Source of the DNA: Capitulum mitella
Taxonomy: Eukaryota; Arthropoda; Thecostraca; Pollicipedomorpha; Pollicipedidae
DNA: 64,000 bases
Assembly (NCBI GenBank): GCA_030062745.1
Contig: CP099849.1
Location: 9,759,767-9,823,766 of the forward strand
Reading direction: 5' to 3'
Shown here: positions 12,862 through 25,085 of the stretch, one piece after another
Layout: each line of letters begins with the position of its first letter
Position numbering within the stretch: the stretch's first letter is position 1
The notes under the pieces: generated by a model
What the model was told of the DNA's origin: nothing
Databases searched by the model: none
What the model saw: the letters and a program-made list of their open reading frames with translations, nothing else
Position numbers and translations under genes: made by a program

Positions 12862-15741
12862 TGGAAAAGATCTTAATGCGCCACACACTTAATGTTATCT
12901 TTCAAAAGGAGGTTGACTGCAAACAGCGTACATTTCCGCATTGAATCAGTAGAGGCGTTTACGTCAAATATAACCCATAACGACCTCACCCCTTTAAATG
13001 ACCTCAGCCCTAGTGCCCAAATGCCGAAGGAGGTTAACCGCCAACGTCCTGACTTCTCGCAGATTACCAGTTTAAACCTTAGCACAGAAGAAAAAAACTT
13101 AGTATCTCGATAATCGTATGGCCATTGTCGATCCCATAACGACAATATACCACTACGCCCATAACCTTATGACCCCATCGACCTTAAGATTACTCCCGCT
13201 TGATTCCTTTCACGTCGCTTAGTCAGAACACATTTCACAGCTTTATCGTATTTGATTGATGATGACAGGAAAAGATCGTGTGACAGCGACTCCAAAGCAT
13301 AAAGAATGACAGGACAAGGTTTATTTCCCTCTCCCTCTCACTGGGAACCTCGTATTGTGCTTCCTGAAATGCGTCAGGAAAAAAGTAATAATAAAAATCC
13401 TCTGGTCTGTGTTTTTCCTTCCGTATTTCTGTCATCTCTTTCGAGTGTTCGTTAGCCGCAGACATTGTTTTCTGTTAAGGAGCAAAAAACGACGTAAATC
13501 ACTTACAGAAGTTATCCGTTTGACGTGTCTCAAATCCGTTTATTTAGGTTGGCCCTGCAGAATCATAGTTTAGTTTTGATTCACTCGTAAATACATCTCC
13601 GAAGATCTGTAACGGCCTTGGGAAGCGAAAAGCCAGTGATCTCGTCTTTGAGCGAAGCTTGCGGGCTGGCCCGCGGCTGCCAGCCATTGGTGGTCATTGT
13701 AGCGCGGTTACGCTGACGTCAGCCGCAGCGGTCCGCGCGCGCAGCGCTGGGCCGCGCCGCAGCCGTGCTACGTGAGATGGGCTTCATATGGCCCTGCCGT
13801 CGGCGTGTCTCTGAAGCCCAAATGGCCGACTCGTTTGTGGTGGTCGAGAGCGGGGCCACCAGAGGATTGTCTGGAAAAGTTTCGCCGTACCCTGCAGCCC
13901 AGCGGGCCTCCCAGGCGCATTCACGATGACGCGATGACCACGGACACCATCTGAAATGTTGGGCAGTGATGTTCTCTGTGATCCATGCATAACATCTGTC
14001 AGTGTGATAGGCAGTGTTCATTTCAGTCTGGCAGAATGTCTGTACGGAATAGCTCTCGGTCCGGCCATATCTCAGCCGTCCGACCCTAATGGCCTCAAGA
14101 GGTTTTGGTCATACGTTGGATTCTGAGCCGTCCTCATCAGGCTGCAAGTGGTCACGTTTTGTTGCTTTCGGGGTTGGGGTCCACCGGGCAAGAACGCCCG
14201 GTCGTATCCTACCCAGCCGTCTCTGTCTGGGGGACTGGAAAGTCTGAATAGATAACGGATTAGTTCGACATCGCCCTTTTCCTGTGTTGAAATGTCGCGT
14301 AAAATTGCATACTTGATGCACATCGGTTCCAAGCAGGCCTCAGATACACTCAGATGTGGGGACATATGAACCATGCTCCATCTCAAGAATAGCAGTCTGC
14401 AACCCGAAAACATTTGCCTTCTGGGAATTGAGTTTTCGGAATTGTAGGTCATGTATTGGAATCTGTGCTCTGGCCAACGCACTCTAAAACTGGTGTTACT
14501 AGAACCGAGAATTAGGTGGAAACACTCTCCCCTGGCTGCTCCGGTTCCCCCCCAAAAATGTGCAGTATTGATGGAATTACAGCAACAAAAACAGTTGCGT
14601 AGTCTGTGTCGGTAATCCTTTAGTCACGAACCAAGTTTATGACGGCTTCTAGACGGTGAAAGCCTCTCACCTGAAACCGGACTAAAACCTGCCAATCCAG
14701 GCGTATGACTCACGGGTTTTTCTGATGCGTTCATTGAGACGTGATAGACCAGCTCTGTTTACGTAAAATGAGAGATTAGAATGAAGAATGATAGAGCGTC
14801 AAGATGTTAAAAATAAAAAAAAACAGCAATGACATTCAAATAGACGAGTAGTTGCGTTGTATACATCAAGTAAGCGGAAATTGAATTAGACCATATTTCA
14901 GTTGTTTCTTACTTTAGGTTGATTCATGGGGCCAAAGGTACTATTTAGATTTGTATTTACAGCGTAGCGCGGTCCATAACGGTTGTGGTTAGTACAGCCC
15001 TGAGTCGGTGTGAGCTACGGCTGGTAAAAAGGTAGACGCATGCGATCATCAGGAGCAATTGCCCCCGAAATAATAGCATGCTTACATTTATTCGCACTCA
15101 AACAGGCACTCGCAGTCATTCGCATGCACACATTTATTCGCACGCAAACATGCACTCGCATCATTTGGTCGCCCAATCCAACAGCAATGTCCCAACACTG
15201 GGCGACAAACCGCGCTCTCTGAGGCCAGTCAGTCGGCTGGCAGTCCGTTATGCGGGGCGGACGCTCCTCACCCACAGCGCCGCGTCCCGGCCTCCTTTCT
15301 TGGCCTGACCGGTTCTGCCGTACGTTGCGACTGCGTTCATCACGATTAGTCCTGGTGGGCATTGTGGCATTGTCCGCGGTTCACCACTCAGAGGCCCTTA
15401 TGCGTTTACCGCGGCGCCAGTACTCGGCCAGCCGCTGAGCCGGCAACCAACCAGGTCTGTCCAGCAGGTCCGAGGCATGATGAGGTGTTCGTGGTTCGAA
15501 GATACCTCTAATCCCAAGGCTGGTGACTGAAATATCCATGACCTCTTAAGATCTCTTGGTGCATATGTAGATGCAGTATTGGGACTGCGAGAGAACCACA
15601 GCTGCTGCCAGAATCCCGGTGACGTCATTAAGCACCAGATGGCGAGCATGCGAAAGGCCGACCAGGGACCCGTACAGTAGCAGCCAACGTGAGCCAAGTT
15701 CGAGTCCCATGATATTTTTTGTCGAAAATTTAGCCCATATT

Positions 15742-15764
15742 TTATATATATATATATATATATG

Positions 15765-15823
<59 letters not shown>

Positions 15824-15830
15824 GTATATT
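15742..15830. repeat. (TA)n / (TATG)n microsatellite
   Basis: Two TA runs separated by TATGCACATA and ending in four TATG units. Confidence 0.95.
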
Positions 15831-16037
15831 TGCCTCGGTACAAGGTTCAAGAGGTGCGTTCCGGCAGGTGACTGAAGTTTGATAAGTTCCATGAGTTTTG
15901 GCGGTTTTCGAGAGCGGTAAGGTTTTTTCGCAACGCTCCATTGGGAGGTTTCGCTAAAACCAGTTACTTGCCTTATAAGCCATATGACCACGTAGTCGGT
16001 ACGTCCGTAAGCCCCAATAACCAATCACTCAATTGCC

Positions 16038-17256
16038 TTAACCCTATTCCCGGAGGGCTAGACGGTATGGCCGATTCCCGGCAGGGGGGGCGGATTCGGC
16101 CCCCCCCTGAGATCTCGAGAACTACTTATCCGATTTCATCGCAACAAACGGCAATCGATTTGCCGTGACGTGAACTACATTTTGATAAAAAGAAATTTTC
16201 AAGATTTTGAAATCTGTGGATACAGGGGGGCAAAAATGTCAAAATGGGGGGTACTTTTTGACTTCTTATAACTCCGTTGTTTATGGACCGATTTCGATGA
16301 AACTGGCATCAATCGAGAGATTATGGATAGGGCTTTTACCATGGGTATGCAAATTTGAAATTTTGAGAAAATTCATGGGCGTTCACAGGGTTTCAAAAAT
16401 AGGGGGATTAGTTTTCCAATAACGGAATGAACAAAAGAGGCCAAAACACTTTTTTAGCTTCTGCTAGTCATGTTATGCTAAAGAAGTACAAATCGCATTA
16501 CAATGTTTGTATAATGTTAGCATAGGCGGTGCCAGGGACATAAAAAAGGGGGAACTGTCATGGTCACACGTTTCTCAGATCAACTTGTGACCTTTGACCT
16601 TAAATGACCTCCAGTGACCTTGGGGTTACCTGGAATGATGTCGTGTGCATTCAATATTATCTGTAAACGTTTTTAATCGATTAAATTTACTCTATTCCAA
16701 AAAATTCATTTTTTGGCTTTTGCGATATAGGGTACGTGCACTGACATTTTAGGTCATAGCTCCGTGACCTGACCTGATATTAAGCTGAAACTTGGTACAC
16801 AAGTAGAGGGCATCTTTCTACGTCATATATATTCCGGGTTTGACATTTGAAAAAACGGCGCCGAAATTATTGCGAAAAAACAAATTTTGACTTTTGACCT
16901 TGACCTGACCTTGTAAAGTGACCTCAGATAAACAAAATTACATATGCACATTGCCCAACTATTTAGCTATATATTCATATAAAGTTTTAAGTTCTATCTT
17001 AAAAACTCTCTTTTTGGCAGCCATTTTCCTTTTACCCTCAACATGGCCAAAAATGACCTGAGGTGCCTCCCAAAAACGTTGCCTGGCTCCGCCCCTGAGC
17101 AAAATAGAATTTGGAAATTTTGTCACGGCGCGTAGAAGGAATAGCTAGGAAAAGTCACCAGGTTTCGTGAAGCTGCGTTAAAAAGCCTGGAATTGGCAAG
17201 CAAAAAACCCGAGGGGGGGCGGATTCCGCCCCCCCCCCTGCCGGGAATAGGGTTAA
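16038..17256 (+). mobile_element. Family 1 TTAA MITE, copy 2 (full length)
   Basis: Best preserved copy. It is flanked by TTAA at 16038-16041 and 17253-17256, with inverted ends TTAACCCTATTCCCGG and CCGGGAATAGGGTTAA. The unit between the TTAAs is 1211 bp. The 5' end is double: after the first terminal repeat and a short GCTAGACGGTATGGCCG spacer, a second ATTCCCGGCAGGGGG repeats the terminal motif and is what the 3' end really mirrors. There is no transposase. TTAA targets and CCCT ends suggest mobilisation by a piggyBac-type enzyme encoded elsewhere. Confidence 0.93.
16588..16600 (-). promoter_or_regulatory. Perfect DR1 nuclear-receptor site in MITE
   Basis: TGACCTTTGACCT, whose complement is AGGTCA-A-AGGTCA, the consensus direct repeat with spacing 1 bound by RXR/USP and HNF4-type receptors. 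Further TGACCT half-sites follow within 30 bp. Match to consensus is seen; use in vivo is not shown. Confidence 0.5.
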
Positions 17257-18150
17257 GAACCAAACGTGACGTTCGTACGAGAGTTGAGTGTAACAAGCTG
17301 TTTTTTTAACCTGCTCATATCATTTCCGAAGAGAACAAAGAGCATCGGACCTAAGACTGGTCCCGAAACACGCCCATCCCGTCGGCAAGTGCTGCGCCGC
17401 CCCCCACTGTCCCTGAGAGACACCCTGAAATGTCTGCCGAGCTATGCCGCTGACCAAACGGTGTTGACACCGTGCAGGCGCTGATTACGGAGTCGTGTGG
17501 TGTGGCCTGTGGCATTAAGACCTGGGCTTAGGTCAGCACATGGGCATGGCTATGGCCACGGGGCCATGGCTCCCCTTAGGGTTGGAAATTTAACGTTTCA
17601 TTACGCACCAAAAATCAAAGTAGAAAAATCCGGAACGGCCAAATTCAAGTGCCCAAAATCCGAAAAATTTTCGTTTTTGGGGGGATTACGTTTGTTCTAG
17701 TCCCATCGTCGTCAGATTCCTGGCCACGCCGATGGGTCATTGGGACATAAAGGTGAGGTCGGCCAGCTGTCGATGGCGGTGAGCAGACGGTGGTCAATAG
17801 TCACGACCGTGCTCCGTGATGTCCAGCGCAGGGCGTAATGTCCTCAGTTCGTAAAATTTGCGAGATTAATATTGGTATGTTGCAGGTCAAATGCATCTCG
17901 ATAGTCGTGAAAAAGCAGGACACGCAGTATTTGATGTTTTGCACCATATTTAGCAAAAAGGCTCTACGCTAGCACGCATTTCGCCAGTCGCCTGCCCCCT
18001 TCCGGGAGTGGTTGATAGCCCAACATCTCGATCGGGCCCGCTGTGTGCCCGGTACCAGGGCAGCTGGCTCGGGTGTCGGACGTCCGGCCCGGAAGTCGGT
18101 CGGTCGCAGTGGTGCGCGCGGCGAGTGACACGCTTTTCCTCTGTCTCCAG

Positions 18151-18180
18151 ATGTTTAGGAAAAATCCGGCCCCAGTGATA
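18151..18180 (+). CDS. CASK: Candidate CASK cassette microexon (30 nt)
   Basis: Thirty bases reading MFRKNPAPVI sit between an excellent acceptor (TTTTCCTCTGTCTCCAG) and an excellent donor (GTAAGTAATG). The length is a multiple of three with no stop, and both flanking CASK exons (ending 8943 and starting 30944) are phase 0, so inclusion would add ten residues between CE and IFVRAQ, in the PDZ-SH3 linker. Vertebrate CASK is alternatively spliced at this same linker. I do not recognise the ten residues from any known isoform. The surrounding intron is otherwise non-coding. It could still be a chance pair of good splice sites. Confidence 0.5.
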
Positions 18181-18369
18181 GTAAGTAATGTGACTGTCGT
18201 GCTGCATGTGTGTCCGTGTGGCCGTCTCTCGATGACGTGGTTCTCCGTGGTTCTCTCTCGGAGGCGTAGCTGTCGCTCGGAGGAGTAGCTCAGTCGAGCC
18301 TGGGCCCGTCGACCGATGAAATTCCGTCGTCAGCGTCGAGATCTGCCGGGCCCGCGCTCCCTGCACAGC

Positions 18370-18595
18370 CCTGCTCCGGTGGTTCCCGGCCTGGTCCCGT
18401 GGTCCAGCCCTGGTCCCACAGTTCAGCCGATCCCCGACCTGGTCGCGTGGTCCAGCTGGCCCCCCGACCTGGTCATATTGTCCAGCCGGTCACCCGGCCT
18501 GGTCCCGCAGTCCGGCCGGTCCTCTGACCTTGTCCCGCAGTCCGGCCGGTCCCCTGACCTGGTCCCGCGGTCCAGCCGGTCCCTGGACTGGACGC
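18370..18595. repeat. Degenerate GC-rich minisatellite, about 36 bp unit
   Basis: Six or so diverged copies of a unit containing GACCTGGTCCCG and GTCCAGCCGGTC, 190 bp downstream of the candidate microexon. It makes open frames on both strands that should not be taken as genes. Confidence 0.85.
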
Positions 18596-20715
18596 ACTGT
18601 AACTTGAGAAGAGACCGGACCTCCTGCCTCAGGACCAGATCTGCCACCCGTTTGCCGGGAGCGTTTGTGGTGTCGTGAACATTTCGTAGCCGTAGTGCAC
18701 TCGCCTGGGTGGTCTGCATGGTGTCGGTGTCGGTGCTGACTGGAATGTTTGCTAGACGGGATGGTTCAACTGCGATGTAATCCACTCCTGATCTGCCGAG
18801 GCCGGAAGGTCTGCGCCAATGTTGGGCGAGTCTTGGATTCGCGGTGAGGCGCAGCGCCGCCTGGTACGAGGCGCCTGGTTTGACTGGCGGCCGGCCGACC
18901 TTCGGGCTCGGCCTGTCAGAGTATCGAGCCGAGGCTGTGGTAAGTCGCGAGATCCGGAGCGTTAGTCGGAGCGAAAGGTCTGCCGCCGTGTCTTCGGCAG
19001 TCGATGCGGGGTGGCCGGGGACGTCTCAAGACCAGCGGAGAAACAAACAGATCTCGGTCGTCCGATCTCGCGGCCAGATGCCCTCATTCATCGGAGCCAT
19101 TCAACGGGCGCACGCTGCGCCTTGTAATGGCGGCTTTGATCGTGACTTATGTAGTCGTTCGCGCGTATAATGATGGCAAGCTGTGAAGCTCGACGGAGGC
19201 GTCGAAGAGAAGCTGGTTAAACGTCACGACAAGTGGTGACTACGCGGGGTGGAGAAGGGCGGAAGAAGACCTCTCGGGCATCACTGGTCGTCCCTGTAAG
19301 TTTGCCCAGTTTCCGAATGCATAGCTCCGGTGAAACGAAGGTGGGCTTTGCTCTCGGTATTGAGAGGAGACCAAAACTGGGGGAAATTGTGACGTTGAAG
19401 GAGAGGAACTAATGATCGCAAGACGTACATGTTTGGTGATGCAAGTGCCAAAGGATGGAGATGCAAGGCTAGGACTATGGAGAACGGTTGGCATGGACTA
19501 TAATCGAAAAAACAACAGTCAGTAACTGAAGATCTGTGCGAAAACTGGAGACAGGGAGGACTGCGTTACGGACTATGGAGCTGCGCTATCGTAGCCGGTT
19601 TGGCTCCGGGCAAGGCCTGTAACATCGCACCCAGTATTGGCTCTTCGCACCACGGGACATGCGTATGCCGCCGTTATGTGAAATTTTCTCTTTTTCCCCG
19701 TCTGGACCGTGACACGCTGCCCATGAAGCTTGGGCTGTTCAGATAACCCGGGAGGTATGTGAACCCTCTCTAGGCAGTTGGTTCATGCACTTCTCCCTTG
19801 TTTGCGGAAGATTCTCAAAAGAAAATCAAGAGACCAGGAACCGGTTTAGCATAGTTGTAAGCATGTGGGAACAGTAAAATATTGCAATATTTTTTTTCTT
19901 TAAAGGGGTGACATGGGAAGGGCAGTTTGGAATTAACTGTGGGCTATACATTGTCGTTGTTTTTTAGTTTTGCATGCCTTCCGCCTCATAACTCCCGACT
20001 TTAATCGAAATTCACGGAAGCGACGTGAAGGAATCCTTCCAGGAGCCGGTAGTGAAGAATCACACAGTTTTGTCGTTTGTTTTCGGTTGTTTTGTTTGTC
20101 TTTCCATGACGCGCTGTCCCGTGGACACAACGCGGACGTCGTATAGTTTCTCTGCGTCACTGATCGCCAGTAGTACGCGACAGGTCGTGACGGCGAATGA
20201 ATGCCCGTCGACAGACGCTGCGCGGCGGACGACTGCGTTTTGGGGACGCCCTGTCCAAAGTGCTGCGCTGTCGGCTCGATGGTGTGTCATGGATATCTGC
20301 GCCTGTCTCAGGGCGGCCTCCCACCTGGTTTGCGTCTAGTTTTGATGTGGGTAATTCTCACGATTCTTCGTAGGAATACTGTTAACTCGGTATCTAGTGC
20401 CATCGATTCTTGCAAATCTTCCTGTCTCTGCGTGGTATTGCCATTACTCACTCCTCCTGCAGTGCATGCATTAAGTTGTCTCCTCTACTTATCATCATTT
20501 CTTTTCTCTAAATCTCCATGCAAACTTGTCTTCGCTTGTTTTTTCCATCTTTGTCGTCCATGGTCGGCTGTCAGTATGTTCTGGCTCCCGTTGTTTGTTA
20601 TCGTTTTGAGACACATTCAGCAACAGTGTTTCCCTGCATTTGCGCCGTTCTAGGTTTCTGGCACTTTTCTCCAGCTTCCCATCAACTGTCCTTCGCTATC
20701 TTTGCCGGCCCTGTC

Positions 20716-21556
20716 TTAACCCACGCAGTGGAAGGGGGTTTCGCACTTACGCGCGCTGGAAAGGGGACACAAAAGTACCTCCCTCCGATCTCGGAAACAG
20801 AAAGAGTTAGAGACATGGAGTTGTATGGGCAGGGTGGGACTATAACGATTTACATTGTGTGCAATTTTCATTACCCGAGGTCAATATCTTCAGGGTCAAA
20901 TGGGGTGGAAAAGGTCAACTTTTGACGCTTTCTGGGCCAGTACAGACTATTCCGTACGACTTTTCGAACGAAACGGGAAAAGAGTGTTTGTTTGGTCGTT
21001 AAAACGTGGAACGTAGAATACGACAGCTTCCATTCATCTGGCGTCTTGACTGAGAATTTCGGGTTTAGGCCACGTCAGGTCATTGACCTATGACGTCGTT
21101 TTTTCATCTCTTGCATATCAGATTTCGGGCAACACGGGATAGCTTGAGTGTAAATAAGGGTGCTATGCATATATTTTGTCGTATTCTCAGTGAAAGTAGC
21201 CACATCGGTGCATTTGGTCACTTCCAGCGCTTATATTTATGTATGTACGTATATGTATATATGTCTGTACATGTATCAGTGTGCCAAACGTGTTTTTAGT
21301 AGGGTCTTTAAATGCATATTTCATACAAACCGACATGCTGCAAAACGAATCTGGATCAGGCCACAAGCTGTTTGACCTTGACCGTTGACGACCTTGACCC
21401 TTATTGACCCTGGCTTTGGTCTTGGTACATCCATCACGTATGCCCGAATGACGTCGCGTGATTGTGTTCAAACGGTAATCTTTGGTAAAACGCTGGTTAT
21501 TTCACAAAGTTCCCATTTGTTAGCGACAACCGTCGTTTTCGTTATGTTTGCTTGAC
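20716..21556 (+). mobile_element. Family 2 TTAA MITE, copy A (3' truncated)
   Basis: Starts TTAACCCACGCAGTGGAAGG and follows copy B (53719-55038) through the GATCTCGGAAACAGAAAGAG block, the GTGCAATTTTCAT block and the CCCGAATGACGTCG block. Similarity ends after GTTATGTTTGCTT near 21556, so about 200 bp of the 3' end is missing. It has only one copy of the internal segment that is triplicated in copy B. Non-coding. Confidence 0.85.
21077..21089. promoter_or_regulatory. Perfect IR1 palindrome (ecdysone-element-like)
   Basis: AGGTCATTGACCT is an exact inverted repeat of AGGTCA with one spacer base, the idealised site for the ecdysone receptor/USP heterodimer of arthropods. It lies inside family 2 copy A. 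In copy B the same place reads AGGTCATGACCT, one base shorter. Function is inference. Confidence 0.45.
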
Positions 21557-22379
21557 TTGCCTCAGGGGCTCGGATCATAGCCCTTACAGTTGGTCACGTA
21601 CACGTCTGCACTGCATAAAAGGAGCATATAAAGCAATTACTTTAAAATTTTACAAATGATTTCATTACCACGGCGGATTTTTCAAGGACAACTCTTTATC
21701 ACGGAGTTTTTGCTTTTGACTTCCCTCTACTGTTTTCGGGAAGATTCATCGGGCTAACGGAATGGCAACATGTATAATCTCTCCGAGTTCCGACAGGCGA
21801 TAAGGTACACTGAGCCGAAGAGAGGTGCTGATTCACTGAGACCTTTGGGCCAAGACCGACGATGATGTGCCGTGCAGGGGACATTAGATTTCTGGACTAC
21901 GGCAGTCAGTCTTTCCGGTTTTATTTTATTTATTTTATTTTTTGTTTCTTTTTAGCGCTGTGAGCTTCCCGTCGGTGCGCTCAAAAGTCCATATAACTAG
22001 CCAGACCAACCACATCGTTCCCTCTGCAGTTCTGGAGTCCTTCCATTTTCTAATGCTTTTTTATTAGCACGATGGGATCGAAACTCGCGTCATCTAAATG
22101 GGCCCGATTCTGCCACTTAGTGGGCCCGAGCTATGGGCCGAACCTCTCTGTGCCACGTGGACTGTCATGTGACTGTTGACCCACCCACCCGACGCTGGCT
22201 TTTTCTCACCAGCTCACGAAATGTTGACCACCGTCGGCATTGCCGAACACACGATGTGTCGTGGCCTAACCGAGCCGATCTGAGCTGAACTAAGCCGGGC
22301 CTCGGGTGGCAGGGTCATTGACGGTATTGACCGGCTCCGGTAACGGACTCCGGGCAGGACCTGGCCCTGGCAGAGACCG

Positions 22380-22690
22380 CTGCACCACGACTGACGACAC
22401 AGCACACTGAACCGGGCGGTTACTGCCCCCCCCCCCTGCACCACGACTGACGACGCAGCACATTGAACCAAACGGATACTGCCCCTCGCACCGCGGCTGA
22501 CGACACAGTACACTAAACCGGAAGGATCCTGAGCTTCCTAATGATGACTGCATCACACGGAACTGGACTGATACTAAGCGCCGTGTATTACGACTGATGA
22601 CACAGCACACTGAACCAGACGGATACTGACCCCCTTCCCCTGCACCACGGCTGACGACGCAGTGCACTGAACCGGACGGAAACGGAGGTT
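22380..22690. repeat. Degenerate tandem repeat, about 50-60 bp unit
   Basis: Roughly five diverged copies of a unit containing CACGACTGACGACACAGCAC and AACCGGACGGATACTG. It produces repetitive minus-strand frames that I do not regard as genes. Confidence 0.8.
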
Positions 22691-24942
22691 TCTAGACCGC
22701 GACTGACGTCGTATCGCACGGACCCGGATGACGCGGAGCTCTCTGGAAAAGACTCCGGGAAAGAGTGATGATGTGCGCAGAACTGGAGGCATACTTAAGC
22801 CGCCGCCGTGGTAGATAAGGAGATGGAGAAGGAACCGGGCAGAATTCCGGTGTGTGGCAAGCACTTGCAGCGATTCCTAGAACGGGCATCTCTGTTTAGC
22901 CCGAGGCCGAAAGGGTCAGTCGGTCACAGGCGACCGTAGCTTTGAGTTGATAGTACGATAAAGATCCTCCAGCGTCAACCAGTCCGGCGCCTGGGGCGAA
23001 ATGACTCCATATTTTTGAACAGCTGCCTGGCCGGGTCGGTGACCGTGAAACAAGTTCGTCTTGGCATGGACTTTGATCGCAGCGCTACCCACTTTATCAC
23101 ACTCGGGCCAAATTTTTGCTTGAAAAAACGGATGTGGGTCTCGACTAGCGTACAGTATCACTGAACGGACAGATACAGAGATGAGCCGGGTTCAGAGCTC
23201 TCTGGGCCTTTAGAACTGCCCGCCGTCGAGGCACGTAACGTAGGTATGGCTAGTTTGTCAAATAACGCTCTGAAATTATCCCTGGGTCTGCTGTCGGCTG
23301 CTAATCAATTTGTGCACTGCAGCTTCCGCGCTGCCAGGTTAAAACGCCGCCTCATCATTCGCACCGAGGCAATCTTGTGTCGGCGGAGGCGGTTGCCATG
23401 TGACGAAACATCGAGCGCCGATCCCGTTTTGAATGCAGAGGCCGATGGGACTCGAAATGAGAAGCTGGCGTGGTCATTTTCCCGAGACATGAGGGTCAGA
23501 GGGAAAGTGGCGGGCAGTCCATTCCCCGTAATGAGTGATTCCCCGCTGCAGGAATGGTGCACGCCGGCGCCGCCCGTCGCCGTCTTTGATTCGTAGAGAA
23601 GTTGGTAATGTGTCACTTCGTCCCGTCGATTTGTTTTTGATCTTCGTCCTGGCGCCTGAATACATGTCTTTGTGACGTGCAGAGTATGCCTGTCTCCGGG
23701 TGGCTTTTAATTCCTTTCGCATTTTTTGTGAACGACCTGTGATGGCAACACGTAACAGCATATCCCAGCCCTCTGAGTCCCCACGCCGTGTGCCAGGCAG
23801 CTAGGGACTCAGTCGGGATCTGAAGACGTCGGTATTGTGCATTGGTGAACTTGGGCTGTGCGTTAAGCAATTGGCATTGAAGTAATGCAGCAGTACGACC
23901 TTTCATATTAGAAAGCGATGTTCTGAGAAGACGCAGCAACGCGGCCTCGAGACTATAGTTCGTAACTGAGGCTGCCATGGCTCAGAAATTGTAGACTTGC
24001 GATCATGACCAAGCAGTCCTGAGAATAAACATGCTACTAACATTTGCAAAGAAACAAGTGACTCCCTGTCGGAAGTCTGATGAACAGGGCTTTTCGTTGC
24101 TATTGCTTGGACAACCGCTGTCCTCACTTTTGACATCAGCAGCAGAGCAGGGGTTTTGTTTTCATCGTCGTGACCCCTTGTATATACAGACATATGCAGA
24201 CTTAGTGTCGAGACTTGCACGTCGAAAGAGGAAGCGTGGTGTTCTTGCACAGGAAGATAAGTCAGTGAAAAAAGCAGTTGTGCGGGCTGAGTTTATAAAT
24301 GTATTTTTTATGGTTCTCCAAATATTTTATTGCGGTAGAACATTGCCGTGGGTTTATTGCTGAAGTCGGAATATTTCAATGATGCATGCCAGATAAAGTA
24401 AACTGGCATGATAACGGTATTAGGCAATACACAGGGAACAGGCTATAGGTGACTTGTTTTCAGGAAGCCTCTCGCGGTGGAGACTGAGCACCGCGCATTT
24501 GTGTAGCGTTTGCCAGCTTCTCGGGGCATCCGTATCCGCGCTTCCCACAAAAGCAAAACAGGCCTGGGCAGCGGAATGGGAGTCTGCACAACAAACTCTG
24601 CTTAACATGTTCTCTGACTAGAATTGATCTTAGTTAATGAAAAGCGTTGTTAACCCGACGTATTCAAAATTAAAAACCAGTTTGAGTTTTTCACTCTTGG
24701 CTGTTTTTTTGGTGACTAAAGCCTCGCATCCTCTTAACGGTTAAAATCGTTCTGAGGAGTCGATTGGAACGTATGGCGAAATGCAGAAAAGTAAAACCCG
24801 CGTTTTAGATCTCAATGTCAGACTTTCCCCTGGTTCGTTCGCTATAGCCGTTGAGTCTCGCACTCGCCCACTAGTCATACATAGCCATTCATGTCCCGCT
24901 TGAAGCTCCCCTGTTGCTTTTGCGCCTCGTACTGCTGTTCTG

Positions 24943-25085
24943 TTATCCCCCCAGGACGGGGTGCGTCTCGACTGGCACTGTTCTGTAACCCTAGGTCTCC
25001 GTCTAGGCCGGGGTATGTCTCGCCTGGTGCTGTTCTGTTATCGTCCCTGCCCGCCAGGGGAGGACATGCCGTGCCCGGCGCGGTT
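24943..25085. repeat. Three diverged 50-60 bp repeats
   Basis: Each begins CTGTTCTGTTAT or CTGTTCTGTAAC followed by a CC-rich stretch and a GTCTCG motif. Confidence 0.6.

Noticed and set aside
13719-14021. GC-rich open frames on both strands
   Set aside because: Both strands equally open, no splice sites or recognisable motif.
18423-18785. Minus-strand RSGDRPDCGTRS-like repeat protein
   Set aside because: Produced by the degenerate 36-bp repeat.
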